Shown: piece by piece, positions 38,701 to 46,397 of the stretch
How positions within the stretch are numbered: the first letter of the stretch is position 1
Layout of the letters: every line of letters begins with the position of its first letter
Origin: Xanthobacter sp. NM-59
Lineage (GTDB): Bacteria; Pseudomonadota; Alphaproteobacteria; Rhizobiales; Xanthobacteraceae
Assembly (NCBI RefSeq): GCF_021401125.1
Contig: NZ_JACBFQ010000007.1
Location: forward strand, 1-64,000
Direction of reading: 5' to 3'
DNA length: 64,000 nucleotides
Program-made: the position numbers and the translations under genes
The notes under the pieces: model-generated
The model's input: the letters and a program-made list of their open reading frames with translations, nothing else
What the model was told of the DNA's origin: nothing
The model's database searches: none

Positions 38701-40254
38701 CTGGGCAAGCGCGACTATATCGGCAACACCGAAATCGGCCTGCGCCCGTTCGCCCGTAACCTGTCCTATTTCGGTGTCGATACCGACCAGCTCATCGCCG
38801 CCCGGCCGGACGCGCTGCAGGAGCTGTTCGGCGATCTGGTGCGGCTTCTGGCGGAGGGCGAGTTCACGCCCCTGCCCTATCGCGAGTTCGCCGCCGACAG
38901 CGCGCCGGAGGCGTTCCGCCTCATGCAGGGCGCCGGCCATGTGGGCAAGATCCTGCTCACCCCGCCCGTGACGCCTCCTCCCGTGGCCGAGACGCCGGCC
39001 CCGTTCCGGGCCGCCGCGGAAGGCGTGCACCTGGTGGTGGGCGGCACCGGCGGCTTCGGCTTCGAAACCGCCATATGGCTCGCGGACCATGGGGCGAACG
39101 CCATCGTGGTGGCTTCGCGCAGCGGTGCCCTGACGCCGGAGGCGGCCGCCCGCGCCGCCGCCCTCTCCGCCCGTGGCGTGACGCTGACCGCCGAGCGCCT
39201 GGACGTGCGCGACGCCGAGGGCGTGAAGCGCTTCGTCGATGGGCTGGTTGAGCGCTATGGGCGCCTCAGCGGCGTGGTGCACGCGGCCATGGTGCTGGAT
39301 GATGGCCTGCTGCGGGACCTCACTGCCGAGCGCTTCGAGAAGGTGCTGGCCCCCAAGATTGAGGGCGCGGCCCATCTGGATGCCGCCACGCGGAACCTCG
39401 CCGTCGCGCCCGATTATTTCGTGATGTTCTCCTCGGCCACCACGCTGGTGGGCAATCCGGGGCAAGGCAATTACGTGGCCGCCAATGCCTTCCTTGAGGG
39501 CCTGGCCCGCGACCGCCGCGCCGCCGGCCTCCCGGCGCTCGCCGTGTCGTGGGGTGCCATCTCGGACGTGGGCGTGCTGGCGCGCGAGACCGCCATCAAC
39601 GAAAAGCTGAAGCGCCGCATCGGCCGCCACGCCATGGCGTCGGCCACCGCGCTGAAGCATCTCGGCGCCTTCCTTTCGGAGGGCGACGCCATCCACCCGC
39701 CGGCCGTGACCTGCGCCTATATCGACTGGTCGACCGCCGGCGAGCTGGCCCTGGTGAAGGCGCAGACCTTCGCCGCCCTGCTCACCGACGGGCGCAGCGA
39801 GCGTACGCTGGGCAAGAGCTCCGACCTCGAAAGCCTCATCGCGGGGCAGAACGAGTCCGAGGCGCGCCTCACCATCGCCCGCCTGCTGGCTGAGGAGATC
39901 GGCAAGATCCTGCGCCTGCCAGTGGAGGCGGTGGACCTGACGCGTCCGCTCATGGACATCGGCATGGATTCGCTGATGAGCCTGGAACTCGACATGGAAG
40001 TGCAGCGCCGGTTTGGCGTGGAACTGCCGGTGCTGGCGCTGGGCGCCGGCTCCACCCTCATGGACGTGGCTGAAAAGGTGCTCCAGCAGGTGCGCGGCAG
40101 CGGCGATGCCGGGACCGCCACGCCCGAACAGCTGATCGCCGAGGCCGGCATCATGGACAAGCACGTGGATCTCGATCTCGACAAGGACGCCATCGCGCGG
40201 CTCAGCGCCAAGGTGATCAGCGAGAGCGAGCACACGGGCGGAGGCATAATGTGA
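32767..40254 (+). CDS. rkpA: Type I polyketide/fatty-acid synthase, RkpA/WcbR-like (KS-AT-DH-[degenerate MT]-ER-KR-ACP)
   Basis: 2495 residues, with AGAGGGG before ATG 32767. Domains: KS about 18-440 (Cys189 in DTACSSSL, His324, His362); AT about 540-840 (Ser633 in GHSVGE; YPFH at 734-737 suggests malonyl); DH about 915-1190 (His938, Asp1102); 1220-1740 a degenerate methyltransferase-like and structural KR region; ER about 1750-2060 (HGAAGGVG at 1890-1897); KR about 2085-2330 (GGTGGFG, Ser2223, Tyr2236, Asn2240); ACP about 2365-2440 (Ser2402 in GMDSL). No thioesterase. All reductive domains look active, so a saturated chain is expected, made iteratively. Size and order match, from memory, RkpA of Sinorhizobium K-antigen synthesis and WcbR of the Burkholderia capsule. 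Confidence 0.9.
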   Translation: MTNRISRAQTPMPEIGQNHAAAILGYACRLPGAANVDAFWSVLSQGRCAITEISSERWAKERFLHPRSGEPGRTYTFAAGVLDDIYDFDPGAFGLSPREVEQVDPQQRILLELTREAFENANLPLSELEGSSVGVFVGASSLDYSVRFAADVCSIDPHFVTGNALSIISNRISFAFGFTGPSLTIDTACSSSLVAFDRAVRAIESGEVEVAVVAGVNILAAPYNFVGFARAGMLSPTGRCRPFSAQADGYVRSEGAVVMVLRRLDATRGTLQPPRAVVLGTGTNSDGRTVGIALPNTSAQQALIENVYAARGIDPEALAFIEAHGTGTRVGDPAEANAIGNAIGRRRSAPLPIGSVKSNLGHLEPASGLAGLLKSLLALQHKLLPASLHLDELNESIPFDELNLAPARTPVALEEGREAAAVSSFGFGGTNAHAVVRLPHSDEWEAPASPAESARPAALAISASSRKALADLAADYAAAIEAGADPAMLANGAAHGRSQLAHRLALPLDGILKPADALRRFAADQPEPGLVSGVSDRPQRIAFVFAGNGGQYVGMGRTAQLASPAFRDSIARIDAFFVPHAGWSIAEALEAPADLERIAATEIAQPMLFAIGVGLAESLMAAGCQPSAVLGHSVGEIPAAYISGALDLKEAVEVIYWRSKLQEPARGTGGMAVLMASKDDAAALIGPPEASGVVIAAVNSPSVATIAGPHAELDALLKRARKSGVAGKRMDLDYPFHSPLMAPVEGPLREALGGLHPRASHIPFFSTVTGRLFDTTRLDGEYWWHNVREPVLFADAVLGAAEVEKIDIFLEMGPRPVLTGHMRETLEPLPGSHVVLGSLQEKAPAHRDPVLQTLLSCFVEGAPVARERLFGARRPLGEVKLPLTPWQRQTIVVPESVEAADVGGTHRLHPLLGARLRQDSQEWHGLLDPQLVPYLADHKVNDTVVVPGTALAEMALAAGREIHGDVPLALEEFDILHALTLGEEGGRESLVRVAPTGLVEILSRPRLTTDWTLHARGHLAPSSSTPADRAPVDQDASAPALPVTASDLYAAAERMGLQYGPQFRLVTEAVRRGRRIDLELKPENADQGAFGLSHVLHPTVLDACLHGLLLAVDPAALEDGRVYLPARFGALHVFAASSVARAELAVVRASARSLLLDIRLLDAEGHVVARLDGARLRAATLSNTAATETDYRQHLEALPASVADISVVEQVEAAFSGLDDSVDAGDAHVLLNAFATALAHEAVSGLLKGDVAALSSVNPDDLVERGILADAARPTLLALLSILAAGALAAREGQVWTVIADSGLPDSASILAEVLRDAPERAAEVTIGSYLAAALPAHLATGELLRITGALLDHWEASAPPARALQEVARALVEGGRKSAPARVLVVERHGAVALALLPLAQAGHIRLAVDGSEPSVRETLAARHPALAPLLAPAADGEVSTYDVVLAADPHPLVLETEPLAARLAKRVSGGGVLAVLQLESHPFAALIDAVGAEEDSPARHRPMAETAQRLATAGFLGVKTRRAVLADAVVDVLVARAPLPEADGAPQAEAALAEAISLEFAHSTAPASLVAAIDAAGHLSALRRLESGTAPGADLPLADGEGRSLVLHPLMPTTAEPAALAGLFTHATALLEAVRAHPGKAEVWFLTRGNAPVNGSPLASACWGYGRVAVNEFADIDLRLVDVAPSLDADTAAGRLAALLLAAPEERELVIGDGPVSAVRTTTGAAAREQVAPDGEPTTTMARLEAKPGSMDRLTWVGAPRPALAADAVEIEVAASALNFRDVMFAQGVIGDEMLENGFTGPSLGFECSGVVTRIGTAVSSVKVGDRVMAFAPAAFASHVVVSANMAMPVPDNVPLKAAATIPVAFLTAWYGLVTQARLKRGEWVLVHGAAGGVGLAALQIAKWLGARIVATAGTPEKRALAALAGADLVLDSRSLAFVDDIRSAIGGVDVVLNSLAGEAMERSIKVLKPFGRFVELGKRDYIGNTEIGLRPFARNLSYFGVDTDQLIAARPDALQELFGDLVRLLAEGEFTPLPYREFAADSAPEAFRLMQGAGHVGKILLTPPVTPPPVAETPAPFRAAAEGVHLVVGGTGGFGFETAIWLADHGANAIVVASRSGALTPEAAARAAALSARGVTLTAERLDVRDAEGVKRFVDGLVERYGRLSGVVHAAMVLDDGLLRDLTAERFEKVLAPKIEGAAHLDAATRNLAVAPDYFVMFSSATTLVGNPGQGNYVAANAFLEGLARDRRAAGLPALAVSWGAISDVGVLARETAINEKLKRRIGRHAMASATALKHLGAFLSEGDAIHPPAVTCAYIDWSTAGELALVKAQTFAALLTDGRSERTLGKSSDLESLIAGQNESEARLTIARLLAEEIGKILRLPVEAVDLTRPLMDIGMDSLMSLELDMEVQRRFGVELPVLALGAGSTLMDVAEKVLQQVRGSGDAGTATPEQLIAEAGIMDKHVDLDLDKDAIARLSAKVISESEHTGGGIM

Positions 40255-41639
40255 GCGCCAACAACACCCAGGGTCGCCTTTCGGCCGACGCCAAGGCCGC
40301 GCTTTTGAACCGCATGCGCAGCACCACGCCCGGGGGCGCCGCCCCCGTGGCCGCCGCCGCCACGCCCCATTACGACACCTCGTTCGCGACCCTTCCGGGT
40401 TTCGAACAGCTGAAGCTCATGCACGCGGCCACGAACGCCTTCGGCATTCCGAACCCGTTCTTCCGCACCCATGACGTGCGCGCCGGCGCCACCTCCGTCA
40501 TCGGCGGCAAGGAGGTGATCAACTTCGCCTCTTACGACTATCTCGGCCTGAACGGCGCGCCGGAGGTGATGGCCGCCGCCCATGGCGCCGTGGATGCCTA
40601 TGGCACCAGCGTTTCGGCCAGCCGCATCGTGGCCGGCGAGCGCGCCTTCCACCGCGATTTCGAGCGCGAGCTCGCCGCCGTCTACGGCACCGACGACGCC
40701 ATTGTCTATGTGAGCGGCCATGCCGCCAATGTCGCCACCATCGGCACGCTGGTGGGCCCGCGCGACGTGGTGTTTCACGACGAGCTGATGCACAACAGCG
40801 CCATCGTCGGCACCCAGCTCTCGCGCGCCCATCGCCGCTGGTTCGCCCACAACGATCTCGACGCACTGGAGGCCATGCTGGCCGCCGACCGCGCCAGCTA
40901 TGGCCGCGCGCTGATCGTGGTGGAGGGCAACTATTCCATGGACGGGGACGCCCCCGACCTCGCCCGCCTCGTGGACCTCAAGCAGCGCTATGGCGCCTGG
41001 CTGATGGTGGACGAGGCCCACAGCCTCGGCGTCCTGGGCACGCGTGGCCTCGGCATTTTCGAGGCCCAGGGCATCGACCCCAGGTCGGTCGACATCTGGA
41101 TGGGCACCTTGTCCAAGACCCTGGCGAGCTGCGGCGGCTATATCGCCGGCTCCAAGGACTTGGTGGATTATCTGAAGCTGTCGGCGCCCGGCTTCGTCTA
41201 TTCGGTGGGCCTGTCCGCGCCGGCGACCCTTTCGGCCCTGACCGCCCTGCGGCTGATGCTGCAGGAGCCGGAGCGGGTGGCGCGCCTGCAGGCCAACAGC
41301 GCCCGCTTCCTCGCCGCCGCCAAGGCCGCCGGGCTCGATACCGGGGCAGCGGACGGCCATGCCATTCTGCCCGTCATCGTGGGCGACTCCCTCAAGGCGG
41401 TGGTGTTGTCGAACCTGATGCTTGATCGGGGCGTGAACGTGCTGCCCATCATCCATCCGGCGGTGCCCAACAAGGCGGCCCGGCTGCGCTTCTTCGTGAC
41501 GGCCGCGCACACGCCCGAGCAGATCGACGCGACGGTGAACATCCTCAAGGAAGAGCTGCCGAAAACCGACGCCTTCATCCGCAAGCTCGCCTTCGCGGGC
41601 ATCTCGGACATGCTGGAAGGCGGCGCCGGACAAGGCTGA
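40251..41639 (+). CDS. rkpG: PLP-dependent alpha-oxoamine synthase (AONS/serine-palmitoyltransferase family), RkpG/WcbT-like
   Basis: 462 residues from GTG 40251, overlapping the rkpA stop as GTGA, so translation is coupled. The class II aminotransferase-fold motifs are complete: NFASYDYLGLNG, DELMHNSAIVG (PLP-stacking His), DEAHSLGVLGTRG (Asp254, His257) and the Schiff-base lysine Lys289 in TLSKTLASCGG. Family members condense an acyl thioester with an amino acid, losing CO2 (biotin, heme and sphingoid-base synthesis). An N-terminal extension of about 60 residues starts with a basic helix (SADAKAALLNRMRS). Coupling to an ACP-bearing synthase without thioesterase suggests it releases the finished chain as a 2-amino-3-keto lipid. 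RkpG homologues have been called acyltransferases; this chemistry is my inference. Confidence 0.88.
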   Translation: MSANNTQGRLSADAKAALLNRMRSTTPGGAAPVAAAATPHYDTSFATLPGFEQLKLMHAATNAFGIPNPFFRTHDVRAGATSVIGGKEVINFASYDYLGLNGAPEVMAAAHGAVDAYGTSVSASRIVAGERAFHRDFERELAAVYGTDDAIVYVSGHAANVATIGTLVGPRDVVFHDELMHNSAIVGTQLSRAHRRWFAHNDLDALEAMLAADRASYGRALIVVEGNYSMDGDAPDLARLVDLKQRYGAWLMVDEAHSLGVLGTRGLGIFEAQGIDPRSVDIWMGTLSKTLASCGGYIAGSKDLVDYLKLSAPGFVYSVGLSAPATLSALTALRLMLQEPERVARLQANSARFLAAAKAAGLDTGAADGHAILPVIVGDSLKAVVLSNLMLDRGVNVLPIIHPAVPNKAARLRFFVTAAHTPEQIDATVNILKEELPKTDAFIRKLAFAGISDMLEGGAGQG

Positions 41640-41699
41640 CGCCGGAGCGGCGGACGAAAGGGCGGGCCTCTCGCCCATCACCGCTCGGGGGGCGGTGCC

Positions 41700-42998
41700 A
41701 TGACGATCCTGATGGACATCACGCGCATCTTCCGGCGCGCGCCGCAGCTCACGCCCACGGGCATCGACCGGGTGGAGCTCGCCTACGCCCTCCATCTGCT
41801 GAAGCGGGATGATGTGCGCTACATCGTGCGCTACCGCCAGCGTGTCTGGCCGCTGCGCCGGCAGCCGGTGCCGCGCTTCCTGTCGGCGCTCGAGGCCCGC
41901 TGGAACGGGGCCAAGATCGCCGCCGCCCGTTCAGGCGAGACCGAGCGCCTGGAAACGTTCCTCGCGCTGCCGGCGGGCACCCTGGCCGAACCGCACGCCT
42001 CCGGAACGACGGCGCCGGTGGCAGACATCTGGCCGCTCTATGCCAGCCTGTTTTCCCCGGGCGATGGGCTGACCGGCGCGCTGGCCCGGCCGGTGGGCCG
42101 TGGTGCCATCTATCTCAATGTCTCCCATGAGGGGCTGACCTTCCCGGGCGACATGGAGCGGCTGGTGCGCGAACTCGGCTGGAAGCCGGTCTACCTGATC
42201 CACGACCTTATTCCGCTGACCCACCCGGAATATGTGCGCGAGGGCGACGAGGCCAAGCACGACTTGCGCATGACGCAGGTTCTGAACACGGCCGCCGCCA
42301 TCATCTACAATTCCGCCCACACCGAGCAGACCATGCGCGACTTCGCCGCGCGCAAGGGCTTGGCGATGCCACCGGGCATTGTGAGCCTGCTCGGGATCGA
42401 GGAAAAGTTCCAGCGGCTCCACCCGCCCGCCGTGGCCGGGGCGACAGCGACGGCGCCCCCCTATTTCGTCGCCGTGAGCACTATCGAGCCGCGCAAGAAC
42501 CACCTGCTGCTGCTGCATCTGTGGCGCCGGCTCGCCGAGCTGCGGGGGCAAGCCACGCCCAAGCTGGTGCTGGTGGGCCGGCGTGGGTGGGAAAACGAGA
42601 ACATCGTCGATCTGCTGGATCGGGCCAGCGGGCTGAAGCCCCATGTGTTCGAATGCAACCGCCTCGCCGATGAACAATTGACGCGGCTGCTGCGGGGCGC
42701 GCGGGCGATGCTCTTTCCCTCCTTCGCGGAGGGCTATGGCCTGCCGCTGGCGGAAGCCCTGGCCCTGGGCGTGCCCGTCATCGCCTCGGAGCTGGAGGTC
42801 TTCCACGAGATCGCGGGCGACATCCCCTGCTACCGGGACGCCATTGACGGGCTGGGCTGGAGCGCGGCCATCGAGGACTTCTGCCGCCCGGACTCCGCGC
42901 TGCGCCAAGGCCAGATGGCCGCGCTGAAGGACTTCCGCGTGCCCACCTGGCCCCTCCACTTCGCCAAGGCGGATGAGCTGCTCGACAGCCTCACCTGA
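41700..42998 (+). CDS. Glycosyltransferase family 4 protein
   Basis: 432 residues from ATG 41700, 60 bases after rkpG. It begins TILMDITRIFRRAPQLTPTG IDRVE (split for quoting), a start I associate with capsule-cluster GT4 enzymes. It contains YLIHDLIPLTHPEYVREGDE, FVAVSTIEPRKNHLLLLHLW and the EX7E motif FPSFAEGYGLPLAEALALG. It is about 40 residues shorter in its linkers than the 30838 enzyme and diverged, so probably adds a different sugar. Likely in the same transcript as rkpA-rkpG and a candidate for glycosylating the lipid. Confidence 0.9.
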   Translation: MTILMDITRIFRRAPQLTPTGIDRVELAYALHLLKRDDVRYIVRYRQRVWPLRRQPVPRFLSALEARWNGAKIAAARSGETERLETFLALPAGTLAEPHASGTTAPVADIWPLYASLFSPGDGLTGALARPVGRGAIYLNVSHEGLTFPGDMERLVRELGWKPVYLIHDLIPLTHPEYVREGDEAKHDLRMTQVLNTAAAIIYNSAHTEQTMRDFAARKGLAMPPGIVSLLGIEEKFQRLHPPAVAGATATAPPYFVAVSTIEPRKNHLLLLHLWRRLAELRGQATPKLVLVGRRGWENENIVDLLDRASGLKPHVFECNRLADEQLTRLLRGARAMLFPSFAEGYGLPLAEALALGVPVIASELEVFHEIAGDIPCYRDAIDGLGWSAAIEDFCRPDSALRQGQMAALKDFRVPTWPLHFAKADELLDSLT

Positions 42999-43043
42999 CG
43001 GCTGCGCGACCGACGCGATGGCGCGGCGCCCAGACGGCTTCAG

Positions 43044-43132
43044 GGTTCATGGAAACAGAGAAACCGTCTATCCCTTTGTTTCTACGGCATCTCTCCGCGC
43101 ATACCGGTTCCCGTCCGCTCTGAAGCACCCTA
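43044..43132 (-). repeat. Dispersed palindromic intergenic repeat, copy C (inverted)
   Basis: Read on the minus strand it has GCTTCAGAGCGG, GGAACCGG, then GAAACAAAGGGATAGACGG and TTTCCATGAA, the same blocks as copy B. The first palindrome is degraded in this copy. It lies between two convergent genes. Confidence 0.65.
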
Positions 43133-44665
43133 TGCCCGCCCCAGCATGCGGCGCAAAATGGCGTTGAGGCCTTCGGGCGCGCAATCGCCGGCCACCGCGC
43201 CGGCCGCCTGCCCCCTGACGCCGCCCACGACGTGGCGGCCGCACTCGATCACGATGTAATCGGTGCGGGGATCGTCTGCGAGCATGTCGAAGCCTGGCAA
43301 GAGCGGCGCGTGATCACCGTAGAAAACCAGCAGCGAGCGTTCGGTGGCGGCGTCCAGCCCCTCCACCATGCTCGCCAGGAGTTCGTCGGCATGGGCGGCG
43401 TGCCGGCAATATTGCTCCAGCGGATCGTCGGTCTCCGAGAGGCGGCCGGCGCCGTAGGGGTCGTGCGCCTCCATGGTGACCGCCATCATATAGATGGAGT
43501 GCCCCCGCTCCCGCGCGGCAGCGATCTCCGCCCGCAGACGCCGGCCCACGGCAGCGTCGGACACGTAGGGCCCGAAACGCTCCATGCCGGAAAAGTCCGC
43601 CTCGGTCAGGAAGCGCTGAAAGCCCAGCTCGGGCACCGCCCGCGCACGGCGAAAGAAATGCGGGTCATAGGGATGGACGAACACCGTCTCCCAGCCCTCC
43701 GCCTGAAGCTCCCCCGGCAAGGCATGGCCGGTGAAGCGGCGGGCGCGCAGATAGGGGTGGAACCGGTCCACCCCCTGGGCCGCGAAAGCGAGGCCCGTGG
43801 ACACCGCGAACTCGGGCCGCAGCGTATAGGCCCCATAACAAGGCACCACCAGCCGCCCATGGGCCAGCGCCCGCTCCCGCAGGGCGTCGAAGGCCGGCAG
43901 CTCAAGGCCGACGCCCTGGCGCCGCAGGTCGTAGAAGGACTCGGACTGGATCACCACCACCGCGTCATAGACGCCGGGGGCAGCAGCCGTCCCGGCATCG
44001 GGCGGTGGTGAGGCGGCGGCGCGCTCGGGCCGCGGGGCTGGCGCGGGCACGGCGCGCAGCGCCACCGCCGACACAAGGATGGACGGCACCAGGCCGAGGC
44101 GGGTGACGAAAACCCGCGCCGATTCGCGGCTCACCAGCTCCAACGCCTGCGGCCAGGGGGCCAGCACAAGGCGCGGCGTGGCGAAGGCCAGGCCGAAAAG
44201 CAGCAGCAGCAGCCCCAGCGCGACGCCCTGCCCCGCCCAGCTCAGGGTGCGCGGCTCCAGGATCATCCAGCCGATGATAAGGCCCACGAGCCCGGCAATG
44301 ACGGCGAGCATGCCCAGCGTCTTGCGCCAGCCCAGATAGAACAGGTCGGGATGCCGCACGAGATGGGTGATGAAGGCGAAGTCCGTGACCACGAACGGCT
44401 CTTTCAGATACCGCGCCTTCTCCCCCGAAATCACGAGGAACACCGCCGTGGTGATGATGGAGGCCGTGGCCGCGAACGCCGCGCGTGCCGAAAGCGCCAG
44501 CCAGAACAGGAACAGCACCGCGAAGGCCGCCAGCCGCAGTGCCAGGAAGCGGCCCGCCGCCCCCGCCCGCTTCGGCGCGGGCGCGAACACGCGCTCCATC
44601 AGGTCGCACACCAGCACGGCGAGCACCCCGGCCGCGAGGCCAGCCGTTACTGTGGAATGGATCAT
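43130..44665 (-). CDS. LTA synthase-like sulfatase-fold membrane phosphotransferase
   Basis: 511 residues from MIHSTVTAGLAAGVLAVLV; a longer upstream frame is low-complexity and has no ribosome site. Five hydrophobic helices cover about residues 1-200. The catalytic domain has VVVIQSESFYDLR (metal ligand Glu), CYGAYTLRPEFAVSTGLAF with the expected Thr nucleophile, and LLVFYGDHAPLLPGFD (metal ligands Asp-His). This matches the LTA synthase/OpgB (MdoB) family, which transfers phosphoglycerol or related groups from phospholipids to glycans or lipids on the periplasmic side. Convergent with the GT4 gene and divergent from the GT2 gene, it sits inside the lipid/polysaccharide locus, hinting that the product carries a phospho-substituent. 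Confidence 0.87.
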   Translation of the reverse strand: MIHSTVTAGLAAGVLAVLVCDLMERVFAPAPKRAGAAGRFLALRLAAFAVLFLFWLALSARAAFAATASIITTAVFLVISGEKARYLKEPFVVTDFAFITHLVRHPDLFYLGWRKTLGMLAVIAGLVGLIIGWMILEPRTLSWAGQGVALGLLLLLFGLAFATPRLVLAPWPQALELVSRESARVFVTRLGLVPSILVSAVALRAVPAPAPRPERAAASPPPDAGTAAAPGVYDAVVVIQSESFYDLRRQGVGLELPAFDALRERALAHGRLVVPCYGAYTLRPEFAVSTGLAFAAQGVDRFHPYLRARRFTGHALPGELQAEGWETVFVHPYDPHFFRRARAVPELGFQRFLTEADFSGMERFGPYVSDAAVGRRLRAEIAAARERGHSIYMMAVTMEAHDPYGAGRLSETDDPLEQYCRHAAHADELLASMVEGLDAATERSLLVFYGDHAPLLPGFDMLADDPRTDYIVIECGRHVVGGVRGQAAGAVAGDCAPEGLNAILRRMLGRA

Positions 44666-45203
44666 ACCGCCATCGCCCCCGCTGCACGGAAAGAGGCGTG
44701 CGCCTCGCTCCGCTGGCCCGGTTCGCCACATATACCCGCCCTGGGTCCGATTTTGTGGCCGGCACCGCGGACACGAAGTCGGCGCCGGCTGCCCAAGGAC
44801 AGACAGGGTTTCAGCCGCCGGCGGTCCCCCCGTCAACCCGCAAATTCGGCGCCGCCCGGCGTTCGCCGGCAAAGAACCGCAGACGGAGCAAGGCGCGGCA
44901 CCCTCCCCTTCCGCGCCAATCGCCGCGCGGGGCGACGCGGACATCCCTGCCCGGCCCTCACGCCCATCGCGATGGAGGGCCCCACGCGCGGCATTGGGGC
45001 TGGCCCTTCATGCGGCAGCCCCGCGCGAAACCGGCATCGCCGGCGCGGCCTCATTGCTCCCCTGCGTTTCCTCGGGCTTGCCCACGGCGCCCGTGTCCGC
45101 TAGGCCCGCCATTGCGGCGCGGCGCGCGCGCCCCCAGAAGCCTCCCGGCCGTCCGCCCTGACGGCGGGAGATTGGAAACCTCGCCACCAAGTGGGTCTGC
45201 GCC
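44666..45203. other. Intergenic region upstream of the GT2-P450 operon
   Basis: About 540 GC-rich bases between two divergent genes. No frame looks real. It should hold promoters for both directions, but I see no consensus boxes. A stop in the GT2 frame at 45159-45161 limits how far upstream that gene can start. Confidence 0.45.
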
Positions 45204-46397
45204 TTGGTCGTTCTGCTCGTCATCGTGGTGGCGCTGAGCCTTGCCTTCAGCGTCGCGTCGCTCGCCTCGGCGGCCCGCAAGCTGCTGTGGATGCACCTGC
45301 CCAACGAGCAGGCGACAGCGCGCGTCAGCGTCATCCTGCCGCTCACCGGCGCGGCGCCCCATCTGCGCGAGATGATCGAGCTGCTGGCCGGCCAGACCCT
45401 CAAGCCGCGCCGCCTGATCGTGACCGTGGAGGCGGAAGAGGACCCCGCTTTCGCCGCCACCCGCGCCGTGGCGGAAGAGGCCCCCTTTCCCATTCAGATC
45501 GTAGTGGCCGGCCCGGCCACCGAGCAGGCGCAGAAATGCCACAACCAGCAGGCGGCCCTCGCCCTCATCGACAGCGAGGATGAGATCATCGTCCTCATGG
45601 ATGGCGACATCCGGCCCCATTCCAACTGGCTGTCGGGCCTGGTGGCGCCCATCCTCCACGAGGGTTTCGACCTGGTGACGGGGCATCGCTGGCAGCAGGT
45701 GATGGCGCCGCGCCTGGGCGCCCATCTGGTGGCGGCGGTGGACCGGGCGGTGACGCTCACCCCCCGCCTCGACCGCGACAGCACCCGCGTGGTGTGGGGC
45801 GGCAGCATGGCCATTTCCCGCGACGCCGCGGCCCGCATGGATCTTGCGGGCAGCCTCGACCACACCTTGTCCGACGACCTCTCCATCTCCATCCAGGCGG
45901 CCGAGCGCGGGCTCAGGGTGGTGACGCGCGGTGCGCTCTACATCGCCTCGCCCTCGGACCTGCGCTTGGTCCCGGCCTGGCGCTTCGCGCGGCGCCAATA
46001 CCAGATCTGCAACATCTACCGGCCGTGGCTGTGGCGCCTGGCGCTCGCGGTCATCGGCCTGCGGCTCGCGGCCTTCGCGGTGGCGGCGGCGGCCGTCGCC
46101 ACCGGGTCGTCCTGGGCTGGCTGGGGCCTGGGTGCGCTCCTCGCGCTCTCGCTGCTCGGCCTAGTAAAGCAGTATCTGGTGGGCGTGGTGGCGGCGCGGG
46201 TGGGGCTGCCGGACCCTGCGTCGGTTCGCCTCGGTCAGCTTCTCCTCGGGATCGTGCAACCTGTGGCGGACCTGTTCCACTTCAGCGTCATTTTCGGCGC
46301 GGCCTGGACCGGCACCGTAAAGTGGGGGCATGTGACCTATGATGTCCGGGGGCCTGACCGCATCCGGGTGAAAGGGAGACGGCCATTCTCACATTGA
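45204..46397 (+). CDS. Glycosyltransferase family 2/21-like (ceramide glucosyltransferase-like)
   Basis: 397 residues if started at TTG 45204; no ATG or GTG is in frame after the stop at 45159, and the N-terminal helix seems cut, so ATT 45171 after GGGAG is an alternative. An N-terminal helix (VVLLVIVVALSLAFSVASL) is followed by a GT-A domain with RVSVILPLTGAAPHLREMIE, CHNQQAALA, IIVLMDGDIRPHSNWL (metal-binding Asp), LVTGHRWQQV, VVWGGSMAIS and LSDDLSISIQAAERG (catalytic Asp). RRQYQICNIYRPWLW corresponds to the (Q/R)XXRW region. C-terminal helices follow. The pattern resembles GT21 ceramide glucosyltransferases and HpnI, enzymes glycosylating membrane lipids on the cytoplasmic face. Confidence 0.82.
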   Translation: MVVLLVIVVALSLAFSVASLASAARKLLWMHLPNEQATARVSVILPLTGAAPHLREMIELLAGQTLKPRRLIVTVEAEEDPAFAATRAVAEEAPFPIQIVVAGPATEQAQKCHNQQAALALIDSEDEIIVLMDGDIRPHSNWLSGLVAPILHEGFDLVTGHRWQQVMAPRLGAHLVAAVDRAVTLTPRLDRDSTRVVWGGSMAISRDAAARMDLAGSLDHTLSDDLSISIQAAERGLRVVTRGALYIASPSDLRLVPAWRFARRQYQICNIYRPWLWRLALAVIGLRLAAFAVAAAAVATGSSWAGWGLGALLALSLLGLVKQYLVGVVAARVGLPDPASVRLGQLLLGIVQPVADLFHFSVIFGAAWTGTVKWGHVTYDVRGPDRIRVKGRRPFSH

